A stretch of DNA of 54,275 nucleotides from positions 1-54,275 of the forward strand of contig JACQQM010000152.1 of assembly GCA_016207025.1 (NCBI GenBank), in the 5' to 3' direction. This document shows positions 25,471-35,624 of this stretch, piece after piece (position 1 is the first letter of the stretch; each line of letters starts with the position of its first letter). Under the pieces are notes generated by a model. The model saw only the letters and a program-made list of their open reading frames with translations, ran no database searches and was not told the origin of the DNA. The position numbers and the translations under genes were made by a program. Origin of the DNA: Nitrospirota bacterium. Lineage in GTDB: Bacteria > Nitrospirota > Nitrospiria > Nitrospirales > Nitrospiraceae.

Positions 25471-26598
25471 TCACGACCGTGCCGCTCCAAGACAGTTGTT
25501 GATGTCATGATGTGCTCCCATCAGCGCGCGACAGTCCCGCACGATGATCTCGGCCGAGTCGGGCCGCCCAAGGGCCAGGCTTCGCTCCCCCATCGCGCGA
25601 AGGCGGTCGGCATCGCCCAGCAACTCCTGGATCGCCCGCGCCAACGTGGGTCCGGTGAGCGTTTCCTGCGGCAGCACGACCGCCGCGCCGGCCGCCTCCA
25701 GCACCCGCGCATTCCGCTCCTGGTGCTGATAGATGGCGTGGGGAAGCGGGATCAGAATCGCCGCCTTCCCGCAGACGGCCAGCTCAGCTACCGTGACGGC
25801 TCCGGAACGTGACACCACCAGATCCGCCGAGCGCAACGCACGCGGCATCTCGTACACAAACGGTGTGACCTCCGCCCTGAGCCCGGCCGCTTCATACGCC
25901 GCCTGCACGCGCTCGTAGTCGGCTGTGCCGGTTTGGTGAATCACCGCAAGCTGCTCTCGCATGGCGGATAGGTGCGGCAATGCCTCCACCATGGCCATGT
26001 TGATGGCATGCGCACCCTGGCTGCCGCCGAAAATCAGCACGGTCTTTCTGGTTCCCCCGGAAACCGGAGCCGATCCGGCCGGGGACGCCTCCACAAACGC
26101 CCGGCGGACAGGCGTCCCGACCACCCGGACCTTGGATGAGGCGAAGTGCGGCTCGGCCGCCTTGAAGGCCAGGAACACCACGTTCGCAAACGGCCCCAGC
26201 ATCTTGTTCGCCGTCCCCGGGTAGGCATTCGGCTCCACAATGACCCGCGGAATTGACAGCAGCCAGGCGGACACCAGCACGGGAGGACTGGTATACCCCC
26301 CGATCCCGATCACCAGGTCTGCCCGACGGGCGCGCAGGATGTTCAGGGACTGCCACAGACCGACCGGGAGCGAGAAGAGCGCGAGCAGAGCTCGCAACGC
26401 GCTTCGTCCCATGACCGGCCGCGCCGAGATTGCCCGCAGCTCGAACCCCTCGTGCGCGAGCACCCTGGTCTCGATCCCCCGCGCAGAGCCGACAAACAAG
26501 ATCGACGCACCCGGCTCCTGCCGAAGGAACTCTCGGGCCAGCGCCACCGCCGGGTAGAGATGCCCGCCGGTGCCCCCAGCCGCAATCACGATGTTCAT
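25471..26598 (-). CDS. murG: UDP-N-acetylglucosamine-N-acetylmuramyl-pentapeptide transferase (lipid II synthase)
   Basis: 375 residues, a GT-B glycosyltransferase. The N-terminal G loop is AAGGTGGHLYPAVALA. The second G loop is FGGSQGAHAIN, and VVSRSGAVTVAELAVCGKAA binds UDP-GlcNAc. It converts lipid I to lipid II at the inner face of the membrane. It overlaps ftsW by four bases (ATGA), so translation is coupled. The C-terminal 20 residues run past the usual end. Confidence 0.96.
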   Translation of the reverse strand: MNIVIAAGGTGGHLYPAVALAREFLRQEPGASILFVGSARGIETRVLAHEGFELRAISARPVMGRSALRALLALFSLPVGLWQSLNILRARRADLVIGIGGYTSPPVLVSAWLLSIPRVIVEPNAYPGTANKMLGPFANVVFLAFKAAEPHFASSKVRVVGTPVRRAFVEASPAGSAPVSGGTRKTVLIFGGSQGAHAINMAMVEALPHLSAMREQLAVIHQTGTADYERVQAAYEAAGLRAEVTPFVYEMPRALRSADLVVSRSGAVTVAELAVCGKAAILIPLPHAIYQHQERNARVLEAAGAAVVLPQETLTGPTLARAIQELLGDADRLRAMGERSLALGRPDSAEIIVRDCRALMGAHHDINNCLGAARS

Positions 26599-27794
26599 CG
26601 CGCGCCGATCCCACGGCCATACCCGCTGCTCGCGCGGCCGCCTTGCCGGTCACGCGAGACGCTGAGGAGGATGCCGATGGCCACCAGGCTGACCAATAGG
26701 GACGACCCGCCATAGCTCACCAGCGGGAGCGTCAATCCCTTGGTCGGCAACAGGCCGGTCACCACCCCGGCGTTGATCAAGACCTGAACACCGATGAGGA
26801 GGGCGATTCCCAGGGCCAGGTGCCGGCCGAACGGCTCGCGCGCGCGCCCCGCAATCTGGAATCCCTTGAGCACCAGCACGGCGTACAACACCATGATGGC
26901 GGTCGTCCCCGCCAATCCGAGTTCCTCGCCGACCAACGCCAACACAAAATCGGTGTGCGCCTCCGGCAGAAAAAACAACTTCTGCTTGCCTTCGCCCAAA
27001 CCAACGCCGAACAGTCCCCCGCTGCCAAAGGCCAGAAACGACTGGGTCACCTGAAATCCAGCGTCAGCGGGATCTTTCCATGGAGCCAGAAAGGTCATGA
27101 GGCGCAGCCGGCGATAGGGTGACTCCAGAATCAGCATCGCGCCCAGTGGCAGCGCGGCCAGCACCAGGCCCAACAGATGCGAGAGCCGTGCTCCCCCTAA
27201 GAACAGCAGACCGAACGTCACCAGCCCGATCACCACAACCGTCCCCAGATCCGGCTGCAGCAACACCAACCCCGCCAGCACCCCCACGATGATGAGGGGA
27301 GGCAGCAGCCCGGCACCAAACTCCCTGACCATCTCCGCTTTCTTGGTGAGGTAGGCCGCGAGATAGATCACCACCACGAGCTTGACCATCTCGGCCGGCT
27401 GGACCGACACCAGCCCGAGCCGGAGCCAGCGCCTCGCGCCCTTGGCCACCACACCCAGTGACGGGATCAGGACCAGCACCAGCAGCACCGCTGTGAGTCC
27501 GAGAATCGGCAGGGCCATTCGGCGCCACACCGTATAATCCAGCCGGGAGACGACCTGGAGCAGCAAGAACCCGAACAGCAGCCACGCGAGCTGGCGCTTG
27601 AGAAAATAGATCGAGTCGTGGAAACGGTTCCCGGCCACGACCGCGCTGGCGCTGAACACCATGACGAGACCGATCAACGCCAACACCACCGTCACCGCCA
27701 GCACGCTGCCGTCCACCCCGGTCCGCCGCCCTCGTTCCCCTGAGGACGGCCACGGGAGCGCCAACGTGCTCGCCCCGATACTTCTGCGCGACAT
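26595..27794 (-). CDS. ftsW: Peptidoglycan polymerase FtsW (SEDS family)
   Basis: 399 residues with about ten hydrophobic segments. SEDS hallmarks are visible: VLALIGLVMVFSASAVVA near the start, the large loop with GARRWLRLGLVSVQPAEMVKL, VLLQPDLGTVVVI, the EAHTDFVLALVGEELGLAG loop and GLLPTKGLTLPLVSYGGSSL. It polymerises septal glycan together with FtsI. It is preceded by a repeat array that separates it from murD. Confidence 0.95.
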   Translation of the reverse strand: MSRRSIGASTLALPWPSSGERGRRTGVDGSVLAVTVVLALIGLVMVFSASAVVAGNRFHDSIYFLKRQLAWLLFGFLLLQVVSRLDYTVWRRMALPILGLTAVLLVLVLIPSLGVVAKGARRWLRLGLVSVQPAEMVKLVVVIYLAAYLTKKAEMVREFGAGLLPPLIIVGVLAGLVLLQPDLGTVVVIGLVTFGLLFLGGARLSHLLGLVLAALPLGAMLILESPYRRLRLMTFLAPWKDPADAGFQVTQSFLAFGSGGLFGVGLGEGKQKLFFLPEAHTDFVLALVGEELGLAGTTAIMVLYAVLVLKGFQIAGRAREPFGRHLALGIALLIGVQVLINAGVVTGLLPTKGLTLPLVSYGGSSLLVSLVAIGILLSVSRDRQGGRASSGYGRGIGAR

Positions 27795-27805
27795 GACTCA
27801 TCAGT

Positions 27806-27897
27806 CGTGAGGTGTAAGGCGTGAGGCGTGAGGTGTGATAGACAGGACAGTGCCTGCACAACTCTCTTTCGCCTCACGCCTCACCCCTAACGCCTCA
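27806..27897. repeat. Heptad word array F (word CGTGAGG)
   Basis: Left arm 27806-27840 is CGTGAGG, TGTAAGG, CGTGAGG, CGTGAGG, TGTGATA. Right arm 27870-27897 is CGCCTCA, CGCCTCA, CCCCTAA, CGCCTCA. The final CGCCTCA contains the murD stop codon (27895-27897). Confidence 0.85.
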
Positions 27898-29295
27898 CGG
27901 TAATTGGTTGACCAACGCCTTGAACTGCCGCCCACGGTCTTGATAGTCCGTGAACATGTCAAAGCTCGCACAAGCCGGGGACAGCAACACCACGTCGCCG
28001 GGCGCCGCCTCGCGGGCCGCCAACTCCACCGCGCCCTGGAGCGTTGCGGCGTGGCTGATCCGATCAAACGGTCTCAGCGCCTCCTCGATGCGCGACGCTG
28101 CCTCGCCGATCAGAACCAGATGTTTCACCCGTCGGCGCACCGGCTCCCGGAGCTTGGCGAAATCCCCCCCCTTGTCCCGCCCGCCCGCGATCAAGAGGAT
28201 CGGCTCCTCGAGGCTTTCCAGCGCCTTGATGGTGGCATCCACGTTCGTGCCCTTGGAGTCGTTCACAAACCGCACTCCACGCCGTTCCCGCACCGTTTCC
28301 AGCGCGTGCTCGAGGCCTGCAAACGTCTGCAGCACGTGGCGGATGGAATCGGTCGGGCATCCGCACAAAAGGCCGAGCGTCAGCGCCGCCATCGCATTCG
28401 ACAGGTTGTGGGCTCCGGGGAGGCGAATCTCACCCCGCCGGCAGACCTCCTGACGGCGACCGCCGATGGACGCCATGACGCGATCCCCATCCAGATAGGC
28501 CCCGGCCTCGACCGGCCCGGATCGGCTGAAGCTCAGGACCCTGGCGCGCACTCGCTGCATCAGCCCGGCCACCCGCTCATCGTCCACATTCAACAGCGCG
28601 AAGTCATTGGCTGTCTGGTTTTCGAAAATCCTGGCCTTGGCCTCCACGTAACTCTCCATGGACGGGTAGCGGTCCATGTGATCCGGCGTGATGTTCAACA
28701 TCGCCGCCACCCACGGGTGGAACCGCTCGATCGTCTCGAGTTGAAAGCTGGAGACTTCCGCGACGATAAAATCGTAGAGAGTCCCGGCGGACTTGCCGGC
28801 CTGGTAGGACGCCAGTGCCGCGTCGCACATCGGCGTGCCGAGGTTCCCCCCGACGAAGGCCCGCTTGCCGCTCTGACCCAGCAGCAGACCCACCAGCGTC
28901 ACCGTGGTGCTCTTCCCATTGGTTCCGGTGATGGCGAGGACCGGCGCCTTCAGAAACCAGGACGCGAGTTCCAGTTCCCCGATCACCCGAACGCCCCGCC
29001 GGCGGGCTGCATTCAGCGCCTCCTGGCGGGATGGAACTCCCGGGCTGATCACTGCCACATCCGCCTTTTCCAGCGCCGACTCGTACCCGGCGCCTACCCT
29101 CACCGTCAGGGCCTTTCGATCCAGGCGGGACAGGGCTTCCGCAAGCCCGGCCTCCTCCTTGGCGTCCGCCACGGTGACGGAGGCTCCCACCGCTTGGAGC
29201 AACCGCGCCGCCGCCACCCCGCTTCTGGCCAACCCGACCACCGTCACCTTCTTGCCCTTGAGTTCCACGAGCTCGACTTGCGACACCGACGACAT
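27895..29295 (-). CDS. murD: UDP-N-acetylmuramoylalanine-D-glutamate ligase
   Basis: 466 residues from the ATG at 29295 ([20 protein letters not shown]), 11 bases after the mraY stop. An N-terminal UDP-binding fold ([13 protein letters not shown]) is followed by the ATP loop [40 protein letters not shown], and the C-terminal [20 protein letters not shown] and [19 protein letters not shown]. It adds D-Glu to UDP-MurNAc-L-Ala. Its stop codon belongs to repeat array F. Confidence 0.96.
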   Translation of the reverse strand: MSSVSQVELVELKGKKVTVVGLARSGVAAARLLQAVGASVTVADAKEEAGLAEALSRLDRKALTVRVGAGYESALEKADVAVISPGVPSRQEALNAARRRGVRVIGELELASWFLKAPVLAITGTNGKSTTVTLVGLLLGQSGKRAFVGGNLGTPMCDAALASYQAGKSAGTLYDFIVAEVSSFQLETIERFHPWVAAMLNITPDHMDRYPSMESYVEAKARIFENQTANDFALLNVDDERVAGLMQRVRARVLSFSRSGPVEAGAYLDGDRVMASIGGRRQEVCRRGEIRLPGAHNLSNAMAALTLGLLCGCPTDSIRHVLQTFAGLEHALETVRERRGVRFVNDSKGTNVDATIKALESLEEPILLIAGGRDKGGDFAKLREPVRRRVKHLVLIGEAASRIEEALRPFDRISHAATLQGAVELAAREAAPGDVVLLSPACASFDMFTDYQDRGRQFKALVNQLP

Positions 29296-29306
29296 CGTGG
29301 CGGACC

Positions 29307-30383
29307 CTACCGTAACTTCAATGTGCTGAGGCTCAGCAACGCTAAGAGAATCGCGATGATCCAGAGACGCACCACCACCTTGGGCTCTTCCCACCCTTTC
29401 ATCTCAAAATGATGGTGGATGGGCGCCATCAGAAAGATCCGTTTCCCACGCGACTTGAACGACACGACCTGGAAGATGACCGAGATGGCCTCGATCACGA
29501 AGACGCCGCCCACCAGTATGAGCAGCAACTCGTGCTTGCTGACGACGGCAACCGTGCCCAGCGCGGCGCCCAGCGGCAGCGACCCCACATCGCCCATGAA
29601 CACCGAGGCCGGATAGGTGTTGAACCAGAGGAATCCGAGGCTGGAACCGAAGATGGCCCCGGTGAACACCGCCAACTCCCCCGCCCCTTCGATGTAGGGA
29701 ATCAGCAGATACTCGGATGTAATCCGGTTCCCGACCACGTAGGCCACGATGGTATAGGCCAGCGAGGCGATCATCACGGGGCCGACCGCCAGGCCGTCGA
29801 GCCCGTCCGTCAGGTTGACGGCGTTCGAACTCCCGACAATCACCAGAATCGCGAACGGGATATAGAACAGCCCCAGGTCCGGGGTGAAATTCTTGAAAAA
29901 TGGCACGCTGAGGTGCGTGGAGTAGCCGGGCAGGAAATAAAAGAACAGGCCGATGCCGAGGGCCACGAGACCCTGCGCCAGAATTTTCTGCGAGGCCGTC
30001 AGTCCCTTCGACCGGCCCCGGATAAATTTCAGGTAATCATCGGCAAACCCCACCACCCCGAACCCGACGGTGGCGAATAGCACCAGCCACACGTACCGAT
30101 TCGACACATCCGCCCAGAGCAGCGTCGAAAGGAGGACCGCAAACATGATCAGGAGGCCGCCCATCGTCGGAGTGCCGGTCTTGGCAAGATGGCGACTCGG
30201 CCCGTCCTCACGCACATGCTGTCCCAGCCGGATCTCCTGCAGCTTGCGGATCAGCGGAGGGGCCAGCACAAAGGCCACGAGAAAGGCCGTGATCGCCGCG
30301 TAGATGATCCGGAAACTCAAGTACCGGAAAACATTCAGGACGGAGAATTCTGTGTGGAGCGGATAGAGCAAGAGATAGAGCAT
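29307..30383 (-). CDS. mraY: Phospho-N-acetylmuramoyl-pentapeptide transferase
   Basis: 358 residues, ten membrane helices. Signatures: [10 protein letters not shown], the catalytic Mg site [44 protein letters not shown] and [13 protein letters not shown]. It transfers the MurNAc-pentapeptide to undecaprenyl phosphate, giving lipid I. The gene begins just after repeat array G and ends 11 bases before murD. Confidence 0.97.
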   Translation of the reverse strand: MLYLLLYPLHTEFSVLNVFRYLSFRIIYAAITAFLVAFVLAPPLIRKLQEIRLGQHVREDGPSRHLAKTGTPTMGGLLIMFAVLLSTLLWADVSNRYVWLVLFATVGFGVVGFADDYLKFIRGRSKGLTASQKILAQGLVALGIGLFFYFLPGYSTHLSVPFFKNFTPDLGLFYIPFAILVIVGSSNAVNLTDGLDGLAVGPVMIASLAYTIVAYVVGNRITSEYLLIPYIEGAGELAVFTGAIFGSSLGFLWFNTYPASVFMGDVGSLPLGAALGTVAVVSKHELLLILVGGVFVIEAISVIFQVVSFKSRGKRIFLMAPIHHHFEMKGWEEPKVVVRLWIIAILLALLSLSTLKLR

Positions 30384-30409
30384 GCTCAGCGCACCTCGCC
30401 CACAGACAA

Positions 30410-30488
30410 ATGCTGAATGCTGAATGCTGAGTGCTGACTGCTCGAAACAATGAGCTTCAATTCAGCATTCATCGTTCAGCACGCATCA
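30410..30488. repeat. Heptad word array G (word ATGCTGA)
   Basis: Left arm 30410-30444 is ATGCTGA three times, GTGCTGA, CTGCTCG. Right arm 30461-30488 is TTCAGCA, TTCATCG, TTCAGCA, CGCATCA. The murF stop codon (30469-30471) and its last codons lie inside the right arm. Confidence 0.85.
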
Positions 30489-31899
30489 ATTGTTCGATGA
30501 CCCGTTCCATCCGCATCCTCCGAGACGCTTTGACCAGCACGACATCGCTCTCGCGCACGACCGCTTTGAGCCTGGTGGCGGCGTCGGCCACGGCCGGGAC
30601 TTCATAGATATGATCGGATGCCATACCGGCTTCACGAGCCCCGGCCGCCAGACCCCGCCCCAACGTCCCGCAGGCGATCAGAGAGGTGACGCCCCGGCCG
30701 GCGAGATAGGCCCCGACTTCACGGTGGAGCGCCTCCGACTCCGGCCCAAGCTCCAGCATGTCGCCCAAGACCGCGATCGTGCGGCCTCCGGCGCCCAGCT
30801 CGACCAACAGGTCGATCGCGGCCTTCATTGAGGCCGGATTGGCGTTGTAACAGTCGTCGATAATTCTGACGCCCTTCCAGACCTTCACCTGGGACCGCAT
30901 CGTCGCCGGCCGGAAACGGGCCAAGCCTCGCGCGATCGCCGTCCCGCTCACGGCGAGGAGGTGTCCGACGGCCGCCGCCGCCAGGGCATTGGAAAGGTTG
31001 TGCGCCCCGTGCGCCGCCAGGCGGACGCGCGGACCGCGCGTCCGCCCCGGAAGCATTAACCGGAATGTCACGCCTCGTCGTGCGTCCGGGACCACCTTGG
31101 CGGCCCGCACCTGCGCGGCCCGGGAGAGGCCGAACGACACCACCCGGCAACGGGCGCGCGACGTGAGATAGCCAAAATAGGCATCGTCCGCATTCAGCGC
31201 CACCGCGCCATCCGGCGGCAGCAGGTCCAGGAGCTCGGCCTTCGCCTGGGCGGACGCTTCCATGCTGCCGAAGAACTCGAGATGGTCCGGCCCGATATTC
31301 GTGATGAGGCCGATCGTCGGGCGGGCGATCTCGCACAGGCGCGTGGTCTGCCCCTTCTGATCGACACCCATCTCCACCACGGCCGCCTCGTGACGCGAGG
31401 ACAACCGGAACAGCGTGTGAGGAACGCCGATGCGGTTGTTCAAGTTGCCTTCGGTTTTCAGGACCGTCCCCGGCCACCGCTCCGCCAGCACCTTGGCGAC
31501 CATTTCCTTCGTCGTGGTCTTGCCGTTGCTGCCGGTGACCGCCACAACCGGGATTCGAAACCGGCTCCGGCGGTACGCGGCCAGTTGCTGATAGGCCAGC
31601 AGCGGGTCCGCCACCCCCAACAACAAGGGGACGGACCGGCCAGGCGCTGTCGCGGAAGCAGGGAACCGATACCGGTCCTGCACGATGGCGCCGACCGCCC
31701 CGCGTTCCAGCGCCGCGGCCACAAACTGATGGCCGTCAACACGCTCGCCTTTCAACGCGACAAAGAGATCGCCGCGCCCGATTTCGCGCGAATCCGTGCG
31801 CACGCGACGGATCCCGCCGCGCAGGCTCCGAAGGTCACCACCCGACAACACGTGGGCGCTGGTGACTTCCAGCACCTCTTCGACTGTAAAGAGCGGCAT
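30469..31899 (-). CDS. murF: UDP-N-acetylmuramoyl-tripeptide-D-alanyl-D-alanine ligase
   Basis: 476 residues. The N-terminal domain has DSREIGRGDLFVALKGERVD. The ATP loop is VVAVTGSNGKTTTKEMVA, followed by VEMGVDQKGQ, TNIGPDHLEFFGS and IIDDCYNANPASMKAAIDLL. It adds the D-Ala-D-Ala dipeptide made by Ddl. A gap of 51 bases separates it from murE. The last residues (LMRAER) are encoded by repeat array G, so the array has invaded or shaped the 3' end. Confidence 0.95.
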   Translation of the reverse strand: MPLFTVEEVLEVTSAHVLSGGDLRSLRGGIRRVRTDSREIGRGDLFVALKGERVDGHQFVAAALERGAVGAIVQDRYRFPASATAPGRSVPLLLGVADPLLAYQQLAAYRRSRFRIPVVAVTGSNGKTTTKEMVAKVLAERWPGTVLKTEGNLNNRIGVPHTLFRLSSRHEAAVVEMGVDQKGQTTRLCEIARPTIGLITNIGPDHLEFFGSMEASAQAKAELLDLLPPDGAVALNADDAYFGYLTSRARCRVVSFGLSRAAQVRAAKVVPDARRGVTFRLMLPGRTRGPRVRLAAHGAHNLSNALAAAAVGHLLAVSGTAIARGLARFRPATMRSQVKVWKGVRIIDDCYNANPASMKAAIDLLVELGAGGRTIAVLGDMLELGPESEALHREVGAYLAGRGVTSLIACGTLGRGLAAGAREAGMASDHIYEVPAVADAATRLKAVVRESDVVLVKASRRMRMERVIEQLMRAER

Positions 31900-31950
31900 A
31901 CCCTCACGTGCGGCGCTGGCCGGACCTCGTCCGCGAAGGACGCGGTGCGA

Positions 31951-33492
31951 TCAACGCAGCTTCCGAATAGCCTCCCGGGCCACCTCGCGGTCGTCAAAAT
32001 GCACGCGCTTGTCGCCGATGATCTGATAATCCTCATGGCCCTTGCCCGCGATCAGCACCATGTCGCCCGGTTTCGCTTCGCGGATGGCGGCTTCGATGTC
32101 CATGCGGCGATCGGCGATCACCTCGTACCGGACCCGATTCGGCTTGCTGGGATCAAGAGCCTCGCGAAGGCCCGCTTCCACTTCGCGCAAGATCGCGAGC
32201 GGATCCTCGGTGCGCGGGTTGTCCGACGTCAAAATCACCAGGTCGCTCCGCTGCGCCGCCGCGCGGCCCATCTTGGGACGCTTGCCGCGATCCCGGTCAC
32301 CGCCACAGCCAAAGACCGTGATGATGCGACCGGTCTTGAGCGCGTGCGCGGCGGCTAACAATCGGACCAGCGCGTCTTCTGTATGGGCATAGTCCACCAC
32401 AACGGTAAAGTTTTGCCCGGCCTCCACTCGCTCGAATCGTCCCGGCACGTTCTCCACGGAGCGGATCCCTGCGCGGATCGTGTCCGTGGACAGCCGCTCA
32501 TGCAATCCGACGCCGACAGCGGCCAGCATGTTATAGACGTTGTGTTCGCCCACCAACCGGCCCTCCACCGGGAACCGGCCGGCCGGCGTGACCGCCGTGA
32601 AGCGGGTCCCGGCGAGCGAAAGGCGGACATCCTCGGCCCGGATGTCCGCCTGCGCTCGAATGGCGTAGGTCCACACCGGCACGCGGCTGGCGGCGCAGAC
32701 TCGTTCCCCCCTGGCGTCATCCATGTTGACGATGGCGCGTTTCGGGTTGGGTTTGTTGCCGGCGGGGGTCAAGCTCGTGAACAGCCGCAGCTTCGCGTCG
32801 AAGTAATCGTCAAGGTCTGCGTGGAAATCCAGGTGATCCTGCGTCAGATTCGTAAAGACCGCCACGTCAAATTCGCAACCGGCGGCGCGGTCCAGCGCGA
32901 GCGCGTGCGACGACACCTCCATGACGGCGGAGTCCAACCCGGCATCCACCATCCGGGCCAACAGAGCCTGAAGCTCCACCGCGCCGGGGGTGGTATGGGA
33001 AGCGTGCAGTCGTTCCGCTCCGATATGATAGGCCACGGTGCCGATGAGGCCGACCCGCCTGCCGGACGCCTCCAGCACCGCCTTGCACAAATAGGTCACG
33101 GTGGTTTTGCCGTTCGTCCCGGTCACGCCGATCATCGAGAGACGGGAGGACGGATCACGGTGGAACCGACTGGCCAGCAGCCCCAAGGCCCGTCGCGAAT
33201 CCTTCACGCGCACCATTGGTACCGGCGGGACCACCCGCCCGACCCCCGGGCCGACCTCGACCCCGAATGGCCACGGCTTCTCCACGACCAACGCGGAGGC
33301 GCCGGCGTCCACCGCCTGGCTGAGGAAGGCGTGCCCGTCAGCCCGCCCGCCCGCGACCGCCACGAACACACTCCCCGGCCTCACAAGGCGAGAATCGTCG
33401 GTCAACGCAGTGACGTCCACATTCAGATCCCCCTGCCGTTCAATGACATCCCGTTGCACGTCCAGGGGGGCGATGAGATCGGCAAAAATCAT
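31951..33492 (-). CDS. murE: UDP-N-acetylmuramoyl-tripeptide synthetase MurE, meso-DAP type
   Basis: 513 residues. DSRLVRPGSVFVAVAGGRAD lies at the N-terminus and the ATP loop is GVTGTNGKTTVTYL. TNLTQDHLDFHADLDDYFDA and VVDYAHTEDAL follow. The amino-acid specificity motif is TSDNPRTEDP. DNPR is the signature of enzymes that add meso-diaminopimelate rather than lysine, which predicts a Gram-negative type wall. It overlaps ftsI by four bases. Confidence 0.96.
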   Translation of the reverse strand: MIFADLIAPLDVQRDVIERQGDLNVDVTALTDDSRLVRPGSVFVAVAGGRADGHAFLSQAVDAGASALVVEKPWPFGVEVGPGVGRVVPPVPMVRVKDSRRALGLLASRFHRDPSSRLSMIGVTGTNGKTTVTYLCKAVLEASGRRVGLIGTVAYHIGAERLHASHTTPGAVELQALLARMVDAGLDSAVMEVSSHALALDRAAGCEFDVAVFTNLTQDHLDFHADLDDYFDAKLRLFTSLTPAGNKPNPKRAIVNMDDARGERVCAASRVPVWTYAIRAQADIRAEDVRLSLAGTRFTAVTPAGRFPVEGRLVGEHNVYNMLAAVGVGLHERLSTDTIRAGIRSVENVPGRFERVEAGQNFTVVVDYAHTEDALVRLLAAAHALKTGRIITVFGCGGDRDRGKRPKMGRAAAQRSDLVILTSDNPRTEDPLAILREVEAGLREALDPSKPNRVRYEVIADRRMDIEAAIREAKPGDMVLIAGKGHEDYQIIGDKRVHFDDREVAREAIRKLR

Positions 33493-35225
33493 GGCCTCTG
33501 CAAAACTCCCCCGGTCGCGTTCATGGCCAGCTTGATCGGTTGGTGTGGCGACACGCCCAGGTAGGGGAGTGCCTGCTCGGCGATCCTCTGGAACACCGGT
33601 GCCGCCACGACGCCCCCCCAGGCCTCCGTCTGCGGCTCATCGATCACCACCACGATCGCCATGCGCGGATCCTCAGCAGGAACAAACCCGACGAAGGATC
33701 CGACAAAGAGCGAGGCGGAATACGCCCCGGTCTGCGGATCGATCTTCTGGGCGGTCCCGGTTTTCCCGGCGACCCGGTAGCCCGGGACCGCCGCCTTGCT
33801 GCCGGTCCCGTGGGCCACCACGCCCTCCAAAATGCCGGTGAGGGTGAGGGCCGTTTCGGGTGAAACGGGCCGCCGCCGGACCTGCGGACCCGCTTGCATC
33901 ACGACCCGGCCTTTCGCATCCCGCACCTCCGACACGATGTAGGGTTTCATCAGCCATCCGCCATTGGCCACGGCGGAAAGGGCGGTGGCGAGCTGCACCG
34001 CCGACACACCGATTTCCTGCCCGATCGCGATGGAAGAAAGCGACCGGCTCCCCCAGTCCTGCGGTTCCTTCACCAGCCCGGCCCCTTCCCCGGGCAAATC
34101 AATTTCGGTCCGTTCCCCGAACCCGAATGCCCTGAGGTAGCGGTACACGCGATCCTCGCCAAGGGCCATCGCCGTCTTGACCGACCCGATATTGCTGGAA
34201 CGTTGGATCACTTGGGCGAAGGTCATCCAGCCGGCTTTCTCATGATCGTGGATGACCGTGTTGGCCACCACCATCTGGCCATTCTCCACGTAGACCAGCG
34301 TACCGGGCGTCATCACCTTCTCTTCGAGCGCCGCAGCCGCGACAAACACCTTCATGGTGGAGCCGGGCTCATAGGCATCGGTCAACGCGCGGTTGCGCCA
34401 CCGATCAGCCGAGATGGCGCGGACAGCATTCGGGTCGAACCTGGGATTGACGGCCATCGCCAGGATCGCTCCGGTCCGGGGCTCCATGACCACCACGACG
34501 CCGCCCTTCGCGCCGGTGGCCGTGACCGCCTCCTCCAACTCCTTTTCCGCCATGTACTGGATCACTTCGTCGATCGTGAGCATGACGCTGTGCCCCGCCG
34601 CCGGACCCTGCTCATCGAGCCCCTTCGGGAACACCGTGCGGCCCAGCGCGTCGCGCTGCAACACGACTATCTGTTTCTCCCCCCGAAGGTATGGCTCATA
34701 CCGGCGCTCGATTCCTTCCAGTCCTTGCCCGTCCATCCCGGCAAACCCCAGCACGTGGGACAACAAGGGCCCTTTGGGGTAAAAGCGTCGTCCTTCCATG
34801 ACCGTGCCGATGCCCTCCAGGGACATGCCCTCCAGCCTGCGCCCCTGCTCCGGGTCCAGCTTCCGCGCGATCCAGACGAAGCTGCGCTCCTGCTTCAGCT
34901 TTTTCTCGATCTCGTCGGCCCGGACATGCAGCACCCGCGCGAGGTCACGCGCCACCCCGGAGGGATTCTCGAGGGAGGACGGGACACCGAACACCGACGG
35001 CACATCCACGTTGATGGCCAGCACTTTTCCATGCCGATCATAGATCGTCCCCCGCTCCCCTTCGACCGTCACGGCTTTCCGGTGCTGCCGTTCCGCCTTC
35101 ACCGTCAGTTCGGCCGCCTGCAGAACCTGCAAGGTGAAGAGCCGGAAGATCACGACCGCGAATCCCAGCATCAGCACGAATGCGACGACGATGCGACGAC
35201 CACGATGAGAGTCGGTCCCCGTCAC
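33489..35225 (-). CDS. ftsI: Septal peptidoglycan transpeptidase FtsI (PBP3, class B)
   Basis: 578 residues. One N-terminal membrane helix (about 10-30) is followed by a dimerisation domain with GTIYDRHGKVLAIN and the transpeptidase domain: nucleophile motif YEPGSTMKVF (SxxK), RSSNIGS (SxN) and VAGKTGTAQK (KTG). It cross-links septal peptidoglycan as partner of FtsW. It overlaps both ftsL (4 bases) and murE (4 bases), so ftsL-ftsI-murE is a coupled unit. Confidence 0.95.
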   Translation of the reverse strand: MTGTDSHRGRRIVVAFVLMLGFAVVIFRLFTLQVLQAAELTVKAERQHRKAVTVEGERGTIYDRHGKVLAINVDVPSVFGVPSSLENPSGVARDLARVLHVRADEIEKKLKQERSFVWIARKLDPEQGRRLEGMSLEGIGTVMEGRRFYPKGPLLSHVLGFAGMDGQGLEGIERRYEPYLRGEKQIVVLQRDALGRTVFPKGLDEQGPAAGHSVMLTIDEVIQYMAEKELEEAVTATGAKGGVVVVMEPRTGAILAMAVNPRFDPNAVRAISADRWRNRALTDAYEPGSTMKVFVAAAALEEKVMTPGTLVYVENGQMVVANTVIHDHEKAGWMTFAQVIQRSSNIGSVKTAMALGEDRVYRYLRAFGFGERTEIDLPGEGAGLVKEPQDWGSRSLSSIAIGQEIGVSAVQLATALSAVANGGWLMKPYIVSEVRDAKGRVVMQAGPQVRRRPVSPETALTLTGILEGVVAHGTGSKAAVPGYRVAGKTGTAQKIDPQTGAYSASLFVGSFVGFVPAEDPRMAIVVVIDEPQTEAWGGVVAAPVFQRIAEQALPYLGVSPHQPIKLAMNATGGVLQRP

Positions 35226-35554
35226 GGCGTTCTCCCCGGTCCGTGGCTCTTGGCCAACCTGACTTCCGGATCGGCCAAGCGATCACTATCAGGCGTTTCG
35301 GGTTCCACCTTCACGAGGATGACCTGCCCCTGCTGAGGCGGGATCATCCCCAGTTTTTCGGTGGCTGCCCGCGCGATCCGCTCCGGCGCCGTCAAGGTGG
35401 AGACCTTGACGCGCAGTTCATCGCGCTCGCGCTGCAGGAGGACTTTCTTCGACTTCAGCCGCTCGATGTGATACCCGGCCCGCACAATGTCTACGCGTTC
35501 CCAGACGTAGAGCAGCAGCAGGGCCATCACGGCCAGGGTAGCCAGTGTTCTCAT
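35222..35554 (-). CDS. ftsL: Cell division protein FtsL
   Basis: 110 residues: a short hydrophobic segment (LATLAVMALLLLYVWERVDI), then a leucine-zipper-like coiled coil (about 28-60, HIERLKSKKVLLQRERDEL), the APERIARAATEKLGMIPP motif and a flexible tail. FtsL has little sequence conservation, so the call rests on topology, the A-x-x-LGM motif and the position immediately before ftsI. It joins FtsB and FtsQ to activate FtsWI. Confidence 0.85.
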   Translation of the reverse strand: MRTLATLAVMALLLLYVWERVDIVRAGYHIERLKSKKVLLQRERDELRVKVSTLTAPERIARAATEKLGMIPPQQGQVILVKVEPETPDSDRLADPEVRLAKSHGPGRTP

Positions 35555-35624
35555 GAACGCCTCCCATGAAGAGGGTTTTCGTGAACAGCACGCCGAAGTC
35601 CCCCCGGCTGCAGGGCAATCCTTT

